6,169 bases of DNA from Alphaproteobacteria bacterium (GTDB lineage Bacteria; Pseudomonadota; Alphaproteobacteria; Rhizobiales; Xanthobacteraceae): contig VAZH01000205.1 of assembly GCA_005884465.1 (NCBI GenBank), forward strand, positions 1 through 6,169, in the 5' to 3' direction. Below are positions 1-5,793 of this stretch, piece after piece. Each line of letters opens with the position of its first letter. Position 1 is the stretch's first letter. The notes under the pieces were generated by a model. The model was not told the DNA's origin, made no database searches, and was given only the letters and a program-made list of their open reading frames with translations. The translations under genes were made by a program, and so were the position numbers.

Positions 1-14
1 TCTAAACGGGCGGC

Positions 15-50
15 GTGAGCGCAATCGGGCGCATTTGGCGCTTCGCTCAC
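15..50 (+). other. Inverted repeat in the pstS leader
   Basis: A perfect 7-bp inverted repeat (GTGAGCG at 15-21, CGCTCAC at 44-50) encloses a smaller GCGC/GCGC stem (29-32 with 38-41, loop ATTTG). If the single C at 22 bulges out, two further A-T pairs extend the outer stem. The right arm ends 5 nt before the pstS ribosome binding site. It could be an RNA hairpin in the pstS leader, the terminator of an upstream gene, or a protein operator. No U-tract follows, which argues against an intrinsic terminator reading rightwards. Function is inference only. Confidence 0.45.
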
Positions 51-66
51 TAAATGGAGACCAGCA

Positions 67-1077
67 ATGAATTTCATGAAAGCTATCGTCGCTGCCGGCC
101 TGGTCGCCGCATCGACGTCGGCGTTCGCGGCCGACATCACCGGAGCGGGCGCGACGTTCCCGTTTCCGCTCTATTCGAAGTGGGCCGATGCCTACAAAAA
201 GGAGACCGGCAACGGACTGAACTATCAGTCGATCGGCTCCGGCGCCGGCATCAAGCAGATCCAGGCCAAGACCGTCACCTTTGGTGCGAGCGACATGCCG
301 CTGAAGCCGGAGCATCTTGAAAAGGACGGGCTGATTCAATGGCCGCAGGCGATGGGTGCGTTGGTGCCCGTCGTGAATCTCGAAGGCATCAAGCCAGGCG
401 AGTTGGTATTTTCCGGCGAATTGCTTGGCGACATCTATCTGGGCAAGGTCAAGACATGGAATGACCCAGCGATTGCCAAGCTCAATCCGAAGGTGAAGCT
501 GCCCGCCGACGCCATCACCGTGGTGCGCCGTTCAGACGGCTCCGGCACGACGTTCATTTGGACGGACTATCTCTCAAAAACCAATCCTGAGTGGAAGGCG
601 AAGGCAGGTTCCGGTACTGCCGTCGAGTGGCCAACGGGTGTTGGCGCCAAGGGCAATGAAGGCGTTGCCGGCAATGTCAGCCAGACCAAGAATTCGATCG
701 GCTACGTCGAGTACGCCTATGCCAAGCAGAACAAGCTGACCTACGGCGCGCTGATCAACAAAGCCGGCAAGACTGTGCAACCGACCGTTGCGGCGTTCCA
801 GGCCGCGGCTGCCAACGCCGATTGGGCTGGCTCCAAGAATTACTACGTGATCCTGACTGACCAGCCGGGTGAAGCATCATGGCCGATTACCGGCGCGACC
901 TTCATTCTGATGCATAAGGAACCGGTCGATAAGGCGGCGTCCGCCGAGGCCATCAAGTTCTTCAAATGGGCTTTCGCCAAGGGCGACAAGATGGCCGAGG
1001 AACTCGACTACATTCCGATGCCGGATTCGGTGGTCAAGTTGATCGAGAAGACCTGGTCGGCTGATATCAAGAGCTGA
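67..1077 (+). CDS. pstS: Periplasmic phosphate-binding protein PstS
   Basis: This is the substrate-binding subunit of the PstSCAB high-affinity phosphate ABC importer. It captures phosphate in the periplasm and delivers it to PstC/PstA. The 336-residue product starts with a Sec signal peptide: Lys5, a hydrophobic stretch over about residues 6-18, then an Ala-Phe-Ala signal peptidase I site at 19-21, so the mature protein begins near Ala22. Family phosphate-contact motifs are all present: GAGATFP (26-32), SIGSGAG (55-61), GASDMPL (73-79, with Asp76) and RRSDGSGTTF (154-163, with Arg155, Asp157 and Ser159-Gly160-Thr161). The ATG at 67 is chosen because GGAGA (56-60) lies 6 nt upstream and the signal peptide begins there; an overlapping ATG at 54 is in another frame. 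It is first of six co-directional genes and is separated from pstC by a structured 277-nt gap. Phosphate-starvation induction by PhoB is expected from the family, but no Pho box is visible in the 66 nt available. Confidence 0.97.
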   Translation: MNFMKAIVAAGLVAASTSAFAADITGAGATFPFPLYSKWADAYKKETGNGLNYQSIGSGAGIKQIQAKTVTFGASDMPLKPEHLEKDGLIQWPQAMGALVPVVNLEGIKPGELVFSGELLGDIYLGKVKTWNDPAIAKLNPKVKLPADAITVVRRSDGSGTTFIWTDYLSKTNPEWKAKAGSGTAVEWPTGVGAKGNEGVAGNVSQTKNSIGYVEYAYAKQNKLTYGALINKAGKTVQPTVAAFQAAAANADWAGSKNYYVILTDQPGEASWPITGATFILMHKEPVDKAASAEAIKFFKWAFAKGDKMAEELDYIPMPDSVVKLIEKTWSADIKS

Positions 1078-1098
1078 TCGCGCCCGCAAAATCGTACT

Positions 1099-1265
1099 CC
1101 CGTCATTTGGGGCGCGACTGGAGCGAGCGAAGCCCGGATTCCATAACCGCCATCGGGAGTATGGATTTCGGGTCTGCGCATCCAGGCCGGGTGTTGCGGA
1201 CTTGGGCAACGATATTGCCGAACTCGGGCAAATCCGAGTTCGGTGGCGCATCCCGCAACGACGGG
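1099..1265. repeat. Degenerate palindromic intergenic element between pstS and pstC
   Basis: The element is bounded by a 6-bp inverted repeat (CCCGTC at 1099-1104, GACGGG at 1260-1265). Inside, positions 1133-1145 and 1160-1172 pair at 11 of 13 positions around a 14-nt loop, and a second, perfect hairpin follows at 1218-1243. There is also an imperfect direct repeat, ACTTGGGCAA at 1200-1209 and ACTCGGGCAA at 1222-1231. The opening, with its CCCGTCATT start and an nearby GAGCGAGCGAAG stretch, resembles dispersed palindromic repeats common in Bradyrhizobium-type genomes. That resemblance is from memory, and the boundaries are approximate. No plausible gene lies in 1078-1354: the short open frames here have no ribosome binding site or recognisable protein features. 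Confidence 0.55.
1218..1243 (+). other. Perfect 10-bp stem-loop between pstS and pstC
   Basis: CCGAACTCGG (1218-1227) pairs perfectly with CCGAGTTCGG (1234-1243) around a 6-nt loop, GCAAAT. No U-tract follows, so it is not a classical intrinsic terminator. A structure in this place could protect the 3' end of a pstS-only transcript or reduce read-through into pstC. This fits the known need for more binding protein than permease in ABC importers, as with the palindromic repeats between malE and malF in E. coli. The structure is seen directly; the role is inferred. Confidence 0.6.
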
Positions 1266-1296
1266 GTTGGCTTGGCGGTGGGGTTGGCTTGGCAGT
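1263..1296. repeat. 17-bp tandem duplication upstream of pstC
   Basis: Two adjacent 17-nt units (1263-1279 and 1280-1296) match at 16 of 17 positions; the shared core is GGGGTTGGCTTGGC. The only difference is G at 1277 versus A at 1294. The pair starts in the last bases of the palindromic element and ends 47 nt before the pstC ribosome binding site. It looks like a slippage duplication. No function is evident. Confidence 0.8.
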
Positions 1297-1343
1297 GAGT
1301 TTCTCCAAGCGCGTAGCGACTTCTCCGTAGCTTTGAAGTAGAC

Positions 1344-1349
1344 AGGGGA
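1344..1349 (+). promoter_or_regulatory. Ribosome binding site that sets the pstC GTG start
   Basis: AGGGGA lies 5 nt before the GTG at 1355 and 14 nt before the next in-frame ATG at 1364. The spacing favours GTG as the start, which adds three residues at the N-terminus. Confidence 0.7.
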
Positions 1350-1354
1350 TTGGC

Positions 1355-2353
1355 GTGGCAGACATGGCCGTTCAGAGCGATGTAATGGAAGCCGCCGGAC
1401 CTTACGATCGCGCCAGGGCGCTCAACGCGTTCAAGCTCGGCGACGTTACATTCTACTGGATCACCCGTGCCTGCGCGATCTCGGTGCTGCTCATCCTCGG
1501 CGGCATCATTCTCTCGCTGATCGCCGGCGCATGGCCGGCGATCAAGGCGTACGGTCTATCCTTCTTGTTCGCATCGCGATGGGCGCCGTCCGCCGAGCCG
1601 CCTGTGCTCGGTGCGCTCGGGCCCATCTACGGAACCCTGGTGACCTCGGCGATCGCGATGCTGATCGCCATTCCGGTCGGGCTGGGTATCGCGATCTTCC
1701 TGACCGAGCTTTGTCCGCAATGGCTGCGCCGGCCGATCGGCATCGCCGTGGAGCTGCTCGCGGGAATCCCCTCGATCATCTATGGGATGTGGGGGTTCTT
1801 CGTGCTCGGCCCGTTCATGGCCGACACGTTTCAGCCGTTCATGATCAGGCTGTTCGACGGCGTCCCCGTTCTCGGATCGATCTTCGCAGGGCCGCCCTCC
1901 TACCTCAGCCTGTTCAACGCGGCGCTGATCCTCGCGATCATGGTGCTTCCGTTCATCACCTCGATTTCGGTCGATGTTTTCAAGACCGTGCCCCCGGTGC
2001 TGAAGGAAGCGGCTTACGGCGTCGGCTGCACGACCTGGGAAGTCATTCGCAACGTGGTGATCCCATATACCCGCGTCGGCGTGATCGGCGGCATTATGCT
2101 GGCGCTCGGCCGGGCGCTCGGCGAAACCATGGCGGTGACCTTCATCATCGGCAACTCGTTCCGCATCTCCTCGTCCGTGTTTGCGCCGGGCACCACGATT
2201 TCAGCGGCGATCGCATCCGAATTCGCCGAGAGCGATGGGCTGCATCAGTCCGGCCTGATCCTGCTCGGCCTGTTGCTGTTCGTGCTGACCTTCTTCGTTC
2301 TGGCGTCTGCGCGGCTGATGCTGATGCGTCTGAAAAAGAAGGCGGGGGACTGA
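1355..2353 (+). CDS. pstC: Phosphate ABC transporter permease PstC
   Basis: PstC is one of the two inner-membrane permease subunits of the phosphate importer and forms the translocation channel with PstA. The 332-residue product is close to the 319 residues of E. coli PstC. About 35 polar N-terminal residues precede the first membrane segment (about 38-58). Further hydrophobic segments lie near 94-116, 128-153, 186-208, 244-268 and 302-325, giving the usual six. The cytoplasmic EAA loop that docks on the ATPase begins at Glu218-Ala219-Ala220 and is followed by the conserved GRALGET stretch (252-258, with Arg253 and Glu257). Charged residues in this region have been linked to phosphate translocation in E. 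coli. The start is GTG. The gene is separated from pstS by a structured gap but only 4 nt from pstA, so pstC and pstA are probably co-translated or closely coupled. Confidence 0.96.
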   Translation: MADMAVQSDVMEAAGPYDRARALNAFKLGDVTFYWITRACAISVLLILGGIILSLIAGAWPAIKAYGLSFLFASRWAPSAEPPVLGALGPIYGTLVTSAIAMLIAIPVGLGIAIFLTELCPQWLRRPIGIAVELLAGIPSIIYGMWGFFVLGPFMADTFQPFMIRLFDGVPVLGSIFAGPPSYLSLFNAALILAIMVLPFITSISVDVFKTVPPVLKEAAYGVGCTTWEVIRNVVIPYTRVGVIGGIMLALGRALGETMAVTFIIGNSFRISSSVFAPGTTISAAIASEFAESDGLHQSGLILLGLLLFVLTFFVLASARLMLMRLKKKAGD

Positions 2354-2357
2354 GATC

Positions 2358-3203
2358 ATGAACCCGATTTACGCATCCCGCCGCCGGTCGGACATCATCG
2401 TCAAATTTCTGTGCCTCGGGGCTGCGCTGTTCGGCGTGACCTGGCTGGCGTTGATTCTGTTCACGCTGTTCTACAACGGCCTCGCAGGGATCAATCTGCA
2501 GCTCTTCACCCAAAACACGCCGCCGCCGGGATCGACCGAAGGCGGCCTATTGAACGCGATCATCGGCTCGATCATCATGACCGGAATCGGCGTCGGCATC
2601 GGCGCGCCGCTCGGCCTGTTCGCCGGCACCTATCTTGCCGAATATGGCAGGAACGACCGCCTCACCCCGGTGATCCGCTTCATCAACGACATTCTTCTGA
2701 GCGCGCCCTCGATCATCATCGGGCTGTTCATCTACGGCGCCATCGTGGTGCCAATGGGCGGGTTTTCCGCTTTCGCCGGATCTCTGGCGCTGGCCGTGAT
2801 CGTCATTCCCGTCGTGGTGCGCACCACCGAAGACATGCTTCTGCTGGTGCCCAATCCGCTGCGCGAGGCGGCATCCGCGCTCGGGCTGCCGCGCTCGCTC
2901 GTCATCAAGCGCATTGCCTACCGCGCCGCGCGCGCCGGCCTCATCACCGGCGTGCTGCTGGCGACGGCGCGCGTTGCCGGCGAAACCGCGCCCCTGTTGT
3001 TTACCGCGCTCTCCAATCAGTTCTTCAGTCTCGATCTGACCAAGACGATGGCCAACCTGCCGGTGACCATCAACAACTTCGTGCAAAGCCCCTACGTCCA
3101 CTGGAAGCAGTTGGCCTGGAGCGGAGCCTTGATCATCACCTTAACGGTACTTGCTCTGAACATTGGCGCGCGCATTCTTGGCGCTGATAGGACACCAAAA
3201 TGA
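2358..3203 (+). CDS. pstA: Phosphate ABC transporter permease PstA
   Basis: PstA is the second membrane subunit of the phosphate importer and pairs with PstC in the inner membrane. The product is 281 residues, slightly shorter than the 296 of E. coli PstA. Membrane segments fall near 15-39, 66-92, 103-130, 136-155, 193-215 and 250-275. A PstA-typical periplasmic stretch, [11 protein letters not shown], follows the first segment. The EAA loop begins at Glu170-Ala171-Ala172, and the conserved ARVAGETAP motif (204-212) includes Arg205, which by position in the motif probably corresponds to the arginine implicated in transport in E. coli PstA. The ATG at 2358 has GGGGGA at 2344-2349, inside the pstC 3' end, 8 nt upstream. 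The stop codon overlaps the pstB start by 4 nt (ATGA), a usual sign of translational coupling. Confidence 0.96.
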   Translation: MNPIYASRRRSDIIVKFLCLGAALFGVTWLALILFTLFYNGLAGINLQLFTQNTPPPGSTEGGLLNAIIGSIIMTGIGVGIGAPLGLFAGTYLAEYGRNDRLTPVIRFINDILLSAPSIIIGLFIYGAIVVPMGGFSAFAGSLALAVIVIPVVVRTTEDMLLLVPNPLREAASALGLPRSLVIKRIAYRAARAGLITGVLLATARVAGETAPLLFTALSNQFFSLDLTKTMANLPVTINNFVQSPYVHWKQLAWSGALIITLTVLALNIGARILGADRTPK

Positions 3204-4021
3204 GTGACCTCTCTGTATCGATGAGCGCTGCGGGCGGCCCTGTTCCCTCGATGGCGTTGCCCGAGGCGCCTGCCAAGGTCACTGCCCGCGGCCTGAACTT
3301 TTTTTATGGCGAAAACCAAGCGCTGAAGAACATCAATCTCACGCTCGGCACCCATCGCGTCACGGCCTTCATCGGGCCATCCGGCTGTGGCAAGTCGACG
3401 TTGCTGCGGGTCTTCAACCGGATGTACGATCTCTATCCGGGACAACGCGCGACTGGTCAGGTGATGCTCGATCAGACCAATATCCTCGATCCCAAGCTCG
3501 ATCTCAATCTGCTGCGCGCGCGCGTCGGCATGGTGTTCCAGAAGCCGACGCCGTTTCCGATGACCATCTATGAGAACATCGCGTTCGGCATCCGGCTCTA
3601 CGAGAAGATTCCGAAATCCGAGATGGACGGCCGTGTGGAAAAGGCGCTGCGCGGCGGCGCGCTGTGGAACGAGGTCAAGGACAAGCTGAGCGCCAGCGGC
3701 CTTAGCCTGTCCGGCGGCCAGCAGCAGCGGCTTTGCATCGCCCGCACCGTCGCCGTGCGGCCCGAGGTGATCCTGTTCGACGAGCCATGCTCGGCGCTCG
3801 ATCCGATTTCGACCGCCAAGATCGAGGAATTGATCCAGGAACTGGCGGAGGACTACACCATTGCCATCGTCACCCATAACATGCAGCAGGCGGCGCGCGT
3901 CTCGGACAAGACCGCCTTCATGTATCTGGGGGAGTTGATCGAATTCGACGAGACCAGCAAGATCTTCACCTCGCCAAGCGATCGACGTACCCAGGACTAC
4001 ATCACCGGCCGGTTCGGCTGA
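3200..4021 (+). CDS. pstB: Phosphate ABC transporter ATP-binding protein PstB
   Basis: PstB is the cytoplasmic ATPase that drives phosphate import through PstC/PstA, and with PhoU it takes part in signalling to PhoR. The 273-residue product has every ABC motif in order: Walker [10 protein letters not shown] (59-67, Lys65), the Q-loop with Gln114 in [11 protein letters not shown], the signature LSGGQQQR (170-177), Walker B ILFDEP with Asp194 and catalytic Glu195, and the switch His226. The Q-loop sequence KPTPFPM is typical of PstB. A polar N-terminal extension of about 25 residues precedes the conserved domain; such extensions vary in the family. AGGA at 3189-3192, 7 nt before the ATG and inside pstA, supports the start. 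The stop codon overlaps the phoU ribosome binding site. Confidence 0.97.
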   Translation: MSDLSVSMSAAGGPVPSMALPEAPAKVTARGLNFFYGENQALKNINLTLGTHRVTAFIGPSGCGKSTLLRVFNRMYDLYPGQRATGQVMLDQTNILDPKLDLNLLRARVGMVFQKPTPFPMTIYENIAFGIRLYEKIPKSEMDGRVEKALRGGALWNEVKDKLSASGLSLSGGQQQRLCIARTVAVRPEVILFDEPCSALDPISTAKIEELIQELAEDYTIAIVTHNMQQAARVSDKTAFMYLGELIEFDETSKIFTSPSDRRTQDYITGRFG

Positions 4022-4031
4022 GGAGAAAAAC

Positions 4032-4748
4032 ATGGCTTCTGAACATACCGCCAAGGCATTCGACAGCGATCTGCAGGAATTGACCCGGCTGGTCGCGGAA
4101 ATGGGCGGCCTCGCCGAACGCATGATCGTCGAATCCGTCGATGCGCTGATCCGCCGCGATGTCATGCTCGGCCAGCGTGTGGTGGCCGCCGATGCCGAAA
4201 TCGACAACCTGCAGTACGTGATCGAAGAGCGCGCGGTGCTCACCATCGCCCGGCGCCAGCCGATGGCGGTGGACCTGCGCGAGATCGTCGGCGCCATGCG
4301 GGTCGCCATTGACCTCGAGCGGATCGGAGACCTTGCCAAGAACATGGGCAAGCGGGTCGCGGCACTGGAGAGCGATTTCCAGCCGCTGAAGCTGATCCGC
4401 GGCCTCGAGCACATGACCGACCTCGTGACGTCGCAGGTGAAATCCGTGCTCGACGCTTACGCGGCGCATGATCTGCCGGCGGCGATGACGGTCTGGAAGG
4501 GCGACGAGGAAGTCGACGCCATCTGTACCTCGCTGTTCCGCGAACTGCTGACCTACATGATGGAAGATCCGCGCAATATCTCTTTCTGCATCCATCTGAT
4601 GTTCTGCGCCAAGAACATCGAACGGATCGGCGACCACGCCACCAATATCGCGGAGACCGTGTTCTATATGATCGAAGGACAACAGATTCTCGACAAGCGC
4701 CCGAAAGGCGACATGACCACGTTCGCTACGACGGTACCTGGCAACTGA
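4032..4748 (+). CDS. phoU: Phosphate signalling regulator PhoU
   Basis: PhoU is a cytoplasmic, peripheral-membrane helical protein. It links the Pst transporter to the PhoR kinase and keeps the Pho regulon off when phosphate is sufficient. The 238-residue product matches the family length of about 235-240 and shows the expected two tandem three-helix bundles. Each has the metal-binding signature: ERIGDLAKN at 96-104 and ERIGDHATN at 197-205, with the paired Glu/Asp/Asn residues intact. The start is firm: AGGAG at 4021-4025 overlaps the pstB stop codon and lies 6 nt before the ATG. A tandem-repeat array begins 7 nt after the stop. Loss of phoU in other bacteria causes unregulated phosphate uptake, so keeping it in the same transcript as pstB makes functional sense. 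Confidence 0.97.
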   Translation: MASEHTAKAFDSDLQELTRLVAEMGGLAERMIVESVDALIRRDVMLGQRVVAADAEIDNLQYVIEERAVLTIARRQPMAVDLREIVGAMRVAIDLERIGDLAKNMGKRVAALESDFQPLKLIRGLEHMTDLVTSQVKSVLDAYAAHDLPAAMTVWKGDEEVDAICTSLFRELLTYMMEDPRNISFCIHLMFCAKNIERIGDHATNIAETVFYMIEGQQILDKRPKGDMTTFATTVPGN

Positions 4749-4754
4749 AAAATT

Positions 4755-4920
4755 GTTTTCGAGCGAAGTGGAGTTCGCGTGCAGAAAACGCGTCAAAACA
4801 AGGGATAGCGTTTTCGAGCGAAGTGGAGACCGGTTCGCGTGAAGAAAACGCGTCAAAACAAGGGATAGCGTTTTCGAGCGAAGTGGAGACCGGTTCGCGT
4901 AAAGAAAACGCGTCAAAACA
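4755..4920. repeat. Three tandem hairpin-forming repeats, 60-nt period, between phoU and phoB
   Basis: Units 4801-4860 and 4861-4920 differ at a single base (G4841 versus A4901). The first, partial unit is 4755-4800; it lacks ACCGG and has one substitution (C4782). Each full unit forms an interrupted hairpin: GCGTTTTC pairs with GAAAACGC (4808-4815 with 4844-4851; 4868-4875 with 4904-4911), and an inner GCGAA pairs with TTCGC (4818-4822 with 4834-4838 in unit 2). The first unit keeps GTTTTC/GAAAAC (4755-4760 with 4784-4789) and the inner stem (4763-4767 with 4774-4778). From memory, related sequences are dispersed in Bradyrhizobium-type genomes and are often mis-annotated as short proteins. 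The copies abut directly with no spacers, so this is not CRISPR. No gene lies in 4749-4939. Confidence 0.93.
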
Positions 4921-4924
4921 ACAG

Positions 4925-4930
4925 AGAAGG
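4925..4930 (+). promoter_or_regulatory. Ribosome binding site that sets the phoB start
   Basis: AGAAGG lies 9 nt before the ATG at 4940, just past the last repeat unit. It supports the 233-residue PhoB over a longer reading from a GTG at 4823, which lies inside the repeats and has no ribosome binding site. Confidence 0.7.
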
Positions 4931-4939
4931 CTGAAGCAT

Positions 4940-5641
4940 ATGAGCGCGCGCATTCTGGTGGTGGAAGACGAGGAGGCGCTGACCACGCTGTTACGCTACA
5001 ACCTCGATGCCGAAGGCTACGACGTTGAAACGGTGGGACGCGGCGACGATGCCGACACAAGATTGAAGGAGCGCGTTCCCGACCTGATCGTTCTCGACTG
5101 GATGCTGCCCGGCCTGTCCGGGATCGAACTGTGCCGCCGCTTGCGGGCGCGCCCCGAAACCAGGCAGTTGCCGATCATCATGCTGACCGCGCGCGGCGAG
5201 GAAAGCGAGCGGGTCAGGGGCCTTGCAACCGGCGCCGACGATTACATCGTCAAGCCGTTCTCGGTGCCGGAACTGCTGGCGCGGGTGAAAGGTCTGTTGC
5301 GGCGCGCCAGCCCCGAGCGGCTCGCCACCGTGCTCAGCTATGGCGACATCGAGCTCGATCGCGAGAAGCGCCGCGTCGCCCGTTCGGGGCGTCCGATCGA
5401 TCTCGGCCCGACGGAATACCGGCTCCTGGAGTTTTTTCTGGAACATCCGGGCCGGGTGTTCAGCCGTGAGCAACTGCTCGACAGCGTTTGGGGCCGCGAC
5501 ATCTATATCGACGAGCGCACCGTCGATGTGCATATCGGCCGGTTGCGCAAATTGCTCAACCCCGGCCGCGAGCAGGATCCGATCCGCACGGTGCGCGGCG
5601 CCGGCTACGCGCTCGATGACCGGTTCGCCAAGGCGGAGTAA
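4940..5641 (+). CDS. phoB: Phosphate regulon response regulator PhoB
   Basis: PhoB is a cytoplasmic OmpR-type transcription factor. When phosphorylated by PhoR under phosphate limitation it binds Pho boxes and activates genes such as pstS. The 233-residue product matches the family length. The receiver domain (about 4-120) has the acidic pocket Glu9-Asp10, phospho-acceptor Asp53 in VLDWMLPG, Thr83, Tyr102 and Lys105, positions that correspond closely to E. coli PhoB. The winged-helix effector domain (about 130-228) carries the recognition helix around ERTVDVHIGRLRKLL (192-206) and ends in the conserved RTVRGAGYALD. The frame stays open upstream through the repeats, but family alignment and the ribosome binding site place the start at ATG 4940. 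The 191-nt gap after phoU leaves room for a separate promoter, though I could not identify one. Placement in the pst operon plus the full motif set makes PhoB much more likely than another OmpR-family regulator. Confidence 0.95.
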   Translation: MSARILVVEDEEALTTLLRYNLDAEGYDVETVGRGDDADTRLKERVPDLIVLDWMLPGLSGIELCRRLRARPETRQLPIIMLTARGEESERVRGLATGADDYIVKPFSVPELLARVKGLLRRASPERLATVLSYGDIELDREKRRVARSGRPIDLGPTEYRLLEFFLEHPGRVFSREQLLDSVWGRDIYIDERTVDVHIGRLRKLLNPGREQDPIRTVRGAGYALDDRFAKAE

Positions 5642-5659
5642 CGATCACAATCGATCGTC

Positions 5660-5679
5660 GTCCCTGCGAAAGCAGGGAC
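5660..5679 (+). terminator. Strong hairpin after phoB, possible terminator
   Basis: GTCCCTGC and GCAGGGAC form a perfect 8-bp stem closed by a GAAA (GNRA-type) tetraloop, 18 nt past the phoB stop codon. No U-run follows, so it is either a weak or non-canonical terminator or an RNA 3'-end stabiliser. It is also one arm of the palindromic element in this gap. Confidence 0.4.
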
Positions 5680-5754
5680 CTATAGCCACCGGTCTCAATT
5701 TTGCGAGAGCTGAAGCGCCGGCCGAGTCCAACCACCAACATTTGTGGTTATGGG

Positions 5755-5770
5755 CCCCGCGTGCGCGGGG
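5755..5770 (-). terminator. GC-rich hairpin after gcrA, possible terminator
   Basis: CCCCGC and GCGGGG form a 6-bp all-GC stem with a GTGC loop (read on the + strand), 23 nt beyond the gcrA stop codon on its transcribed side. No U-run follows on the - strand. Its place between convergent genes suggests a role in ending gcrA transcripts, but this is inferred from position and structure only. Confidence 0.35.
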
Positions 5771-5793
5771 ACGACATCTGTGAGTGCGTAACC

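Larger units (their letters stand above)
5657..5775. repeat. Palindromic intergenic element between phoB and gcrA
   Basis: An 8-bp perfect terminal inverted repeat (GTCGTCCC at 5657-5664, GGGACGAC at 5768-5775) bounds about 119 nt. Each end also forms its own hairpin (5660-5679 and 5755-5770), and AACCAC (5730-5735) pairs with GTGGTT (5744-5749) inside. It has no coding capacity for a transposase, so it resembles a small non-autonomous or MITE-like dispersed repeat. Its ends recall repeats frequent in Bradyrhizobium-type genomes, from memory. A further 6-bp inverted repeat (ACGATC 5641-5646, GATCGT 5653-5658) overlaps the last base of phoB and the left edge. The rest of 5642-5793 holds no gene. 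Confidence 0.65.

Noticed and set aside
1107..1298. 63-codon open frame in the pstS-pstC gap
   Set aside because: It lies within palindromic and tandem repeats, with no ribosome binding site and no recognisable protein feature.
1531..2361. 276-codon + strand open frame overlapping pstC
   Set aside because: It lies out of frame inside pstC and is Arg-rich. It matches no family, while pstC has clear membrane segments and an EAA loop.
3092..4414. 440-codon open frame on the - strand opposite pstB and phoU
   Set aside because: It lies opposite pstB and much of phoU, which have complete motif sets and good ribosome binding sites. The protein is Arg/His-rich with no recognisable domain, as expected for an antisense shadow in GC-rich DNA.
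4755..4920. CRISPR array
   Set aside because: The units abut directly with no unique spacers, there are no cas genes, and each unit is an interrupted hairpin.
4823..4939. 39-residue N-terminal extension of PhoB from a GTG inside the repeats
   Set aside because: The frame is open only because the repeat period is a multiple of three. There is no ribosome binding site at the GTG, PhoB family proteins begin at the equivalent of ATG 4940, and the extension has no domain.
4002..5060. 352-codon - strand open frame, with repeated NRSPLRSKTL-type peptide
   Set aside because: The repeated peptide is just the translation of the 60-nt non-coding repeats, and the rest is antisense to phoU and phoB. Such frames are a known source of false hypothetical proteins in these genomes.
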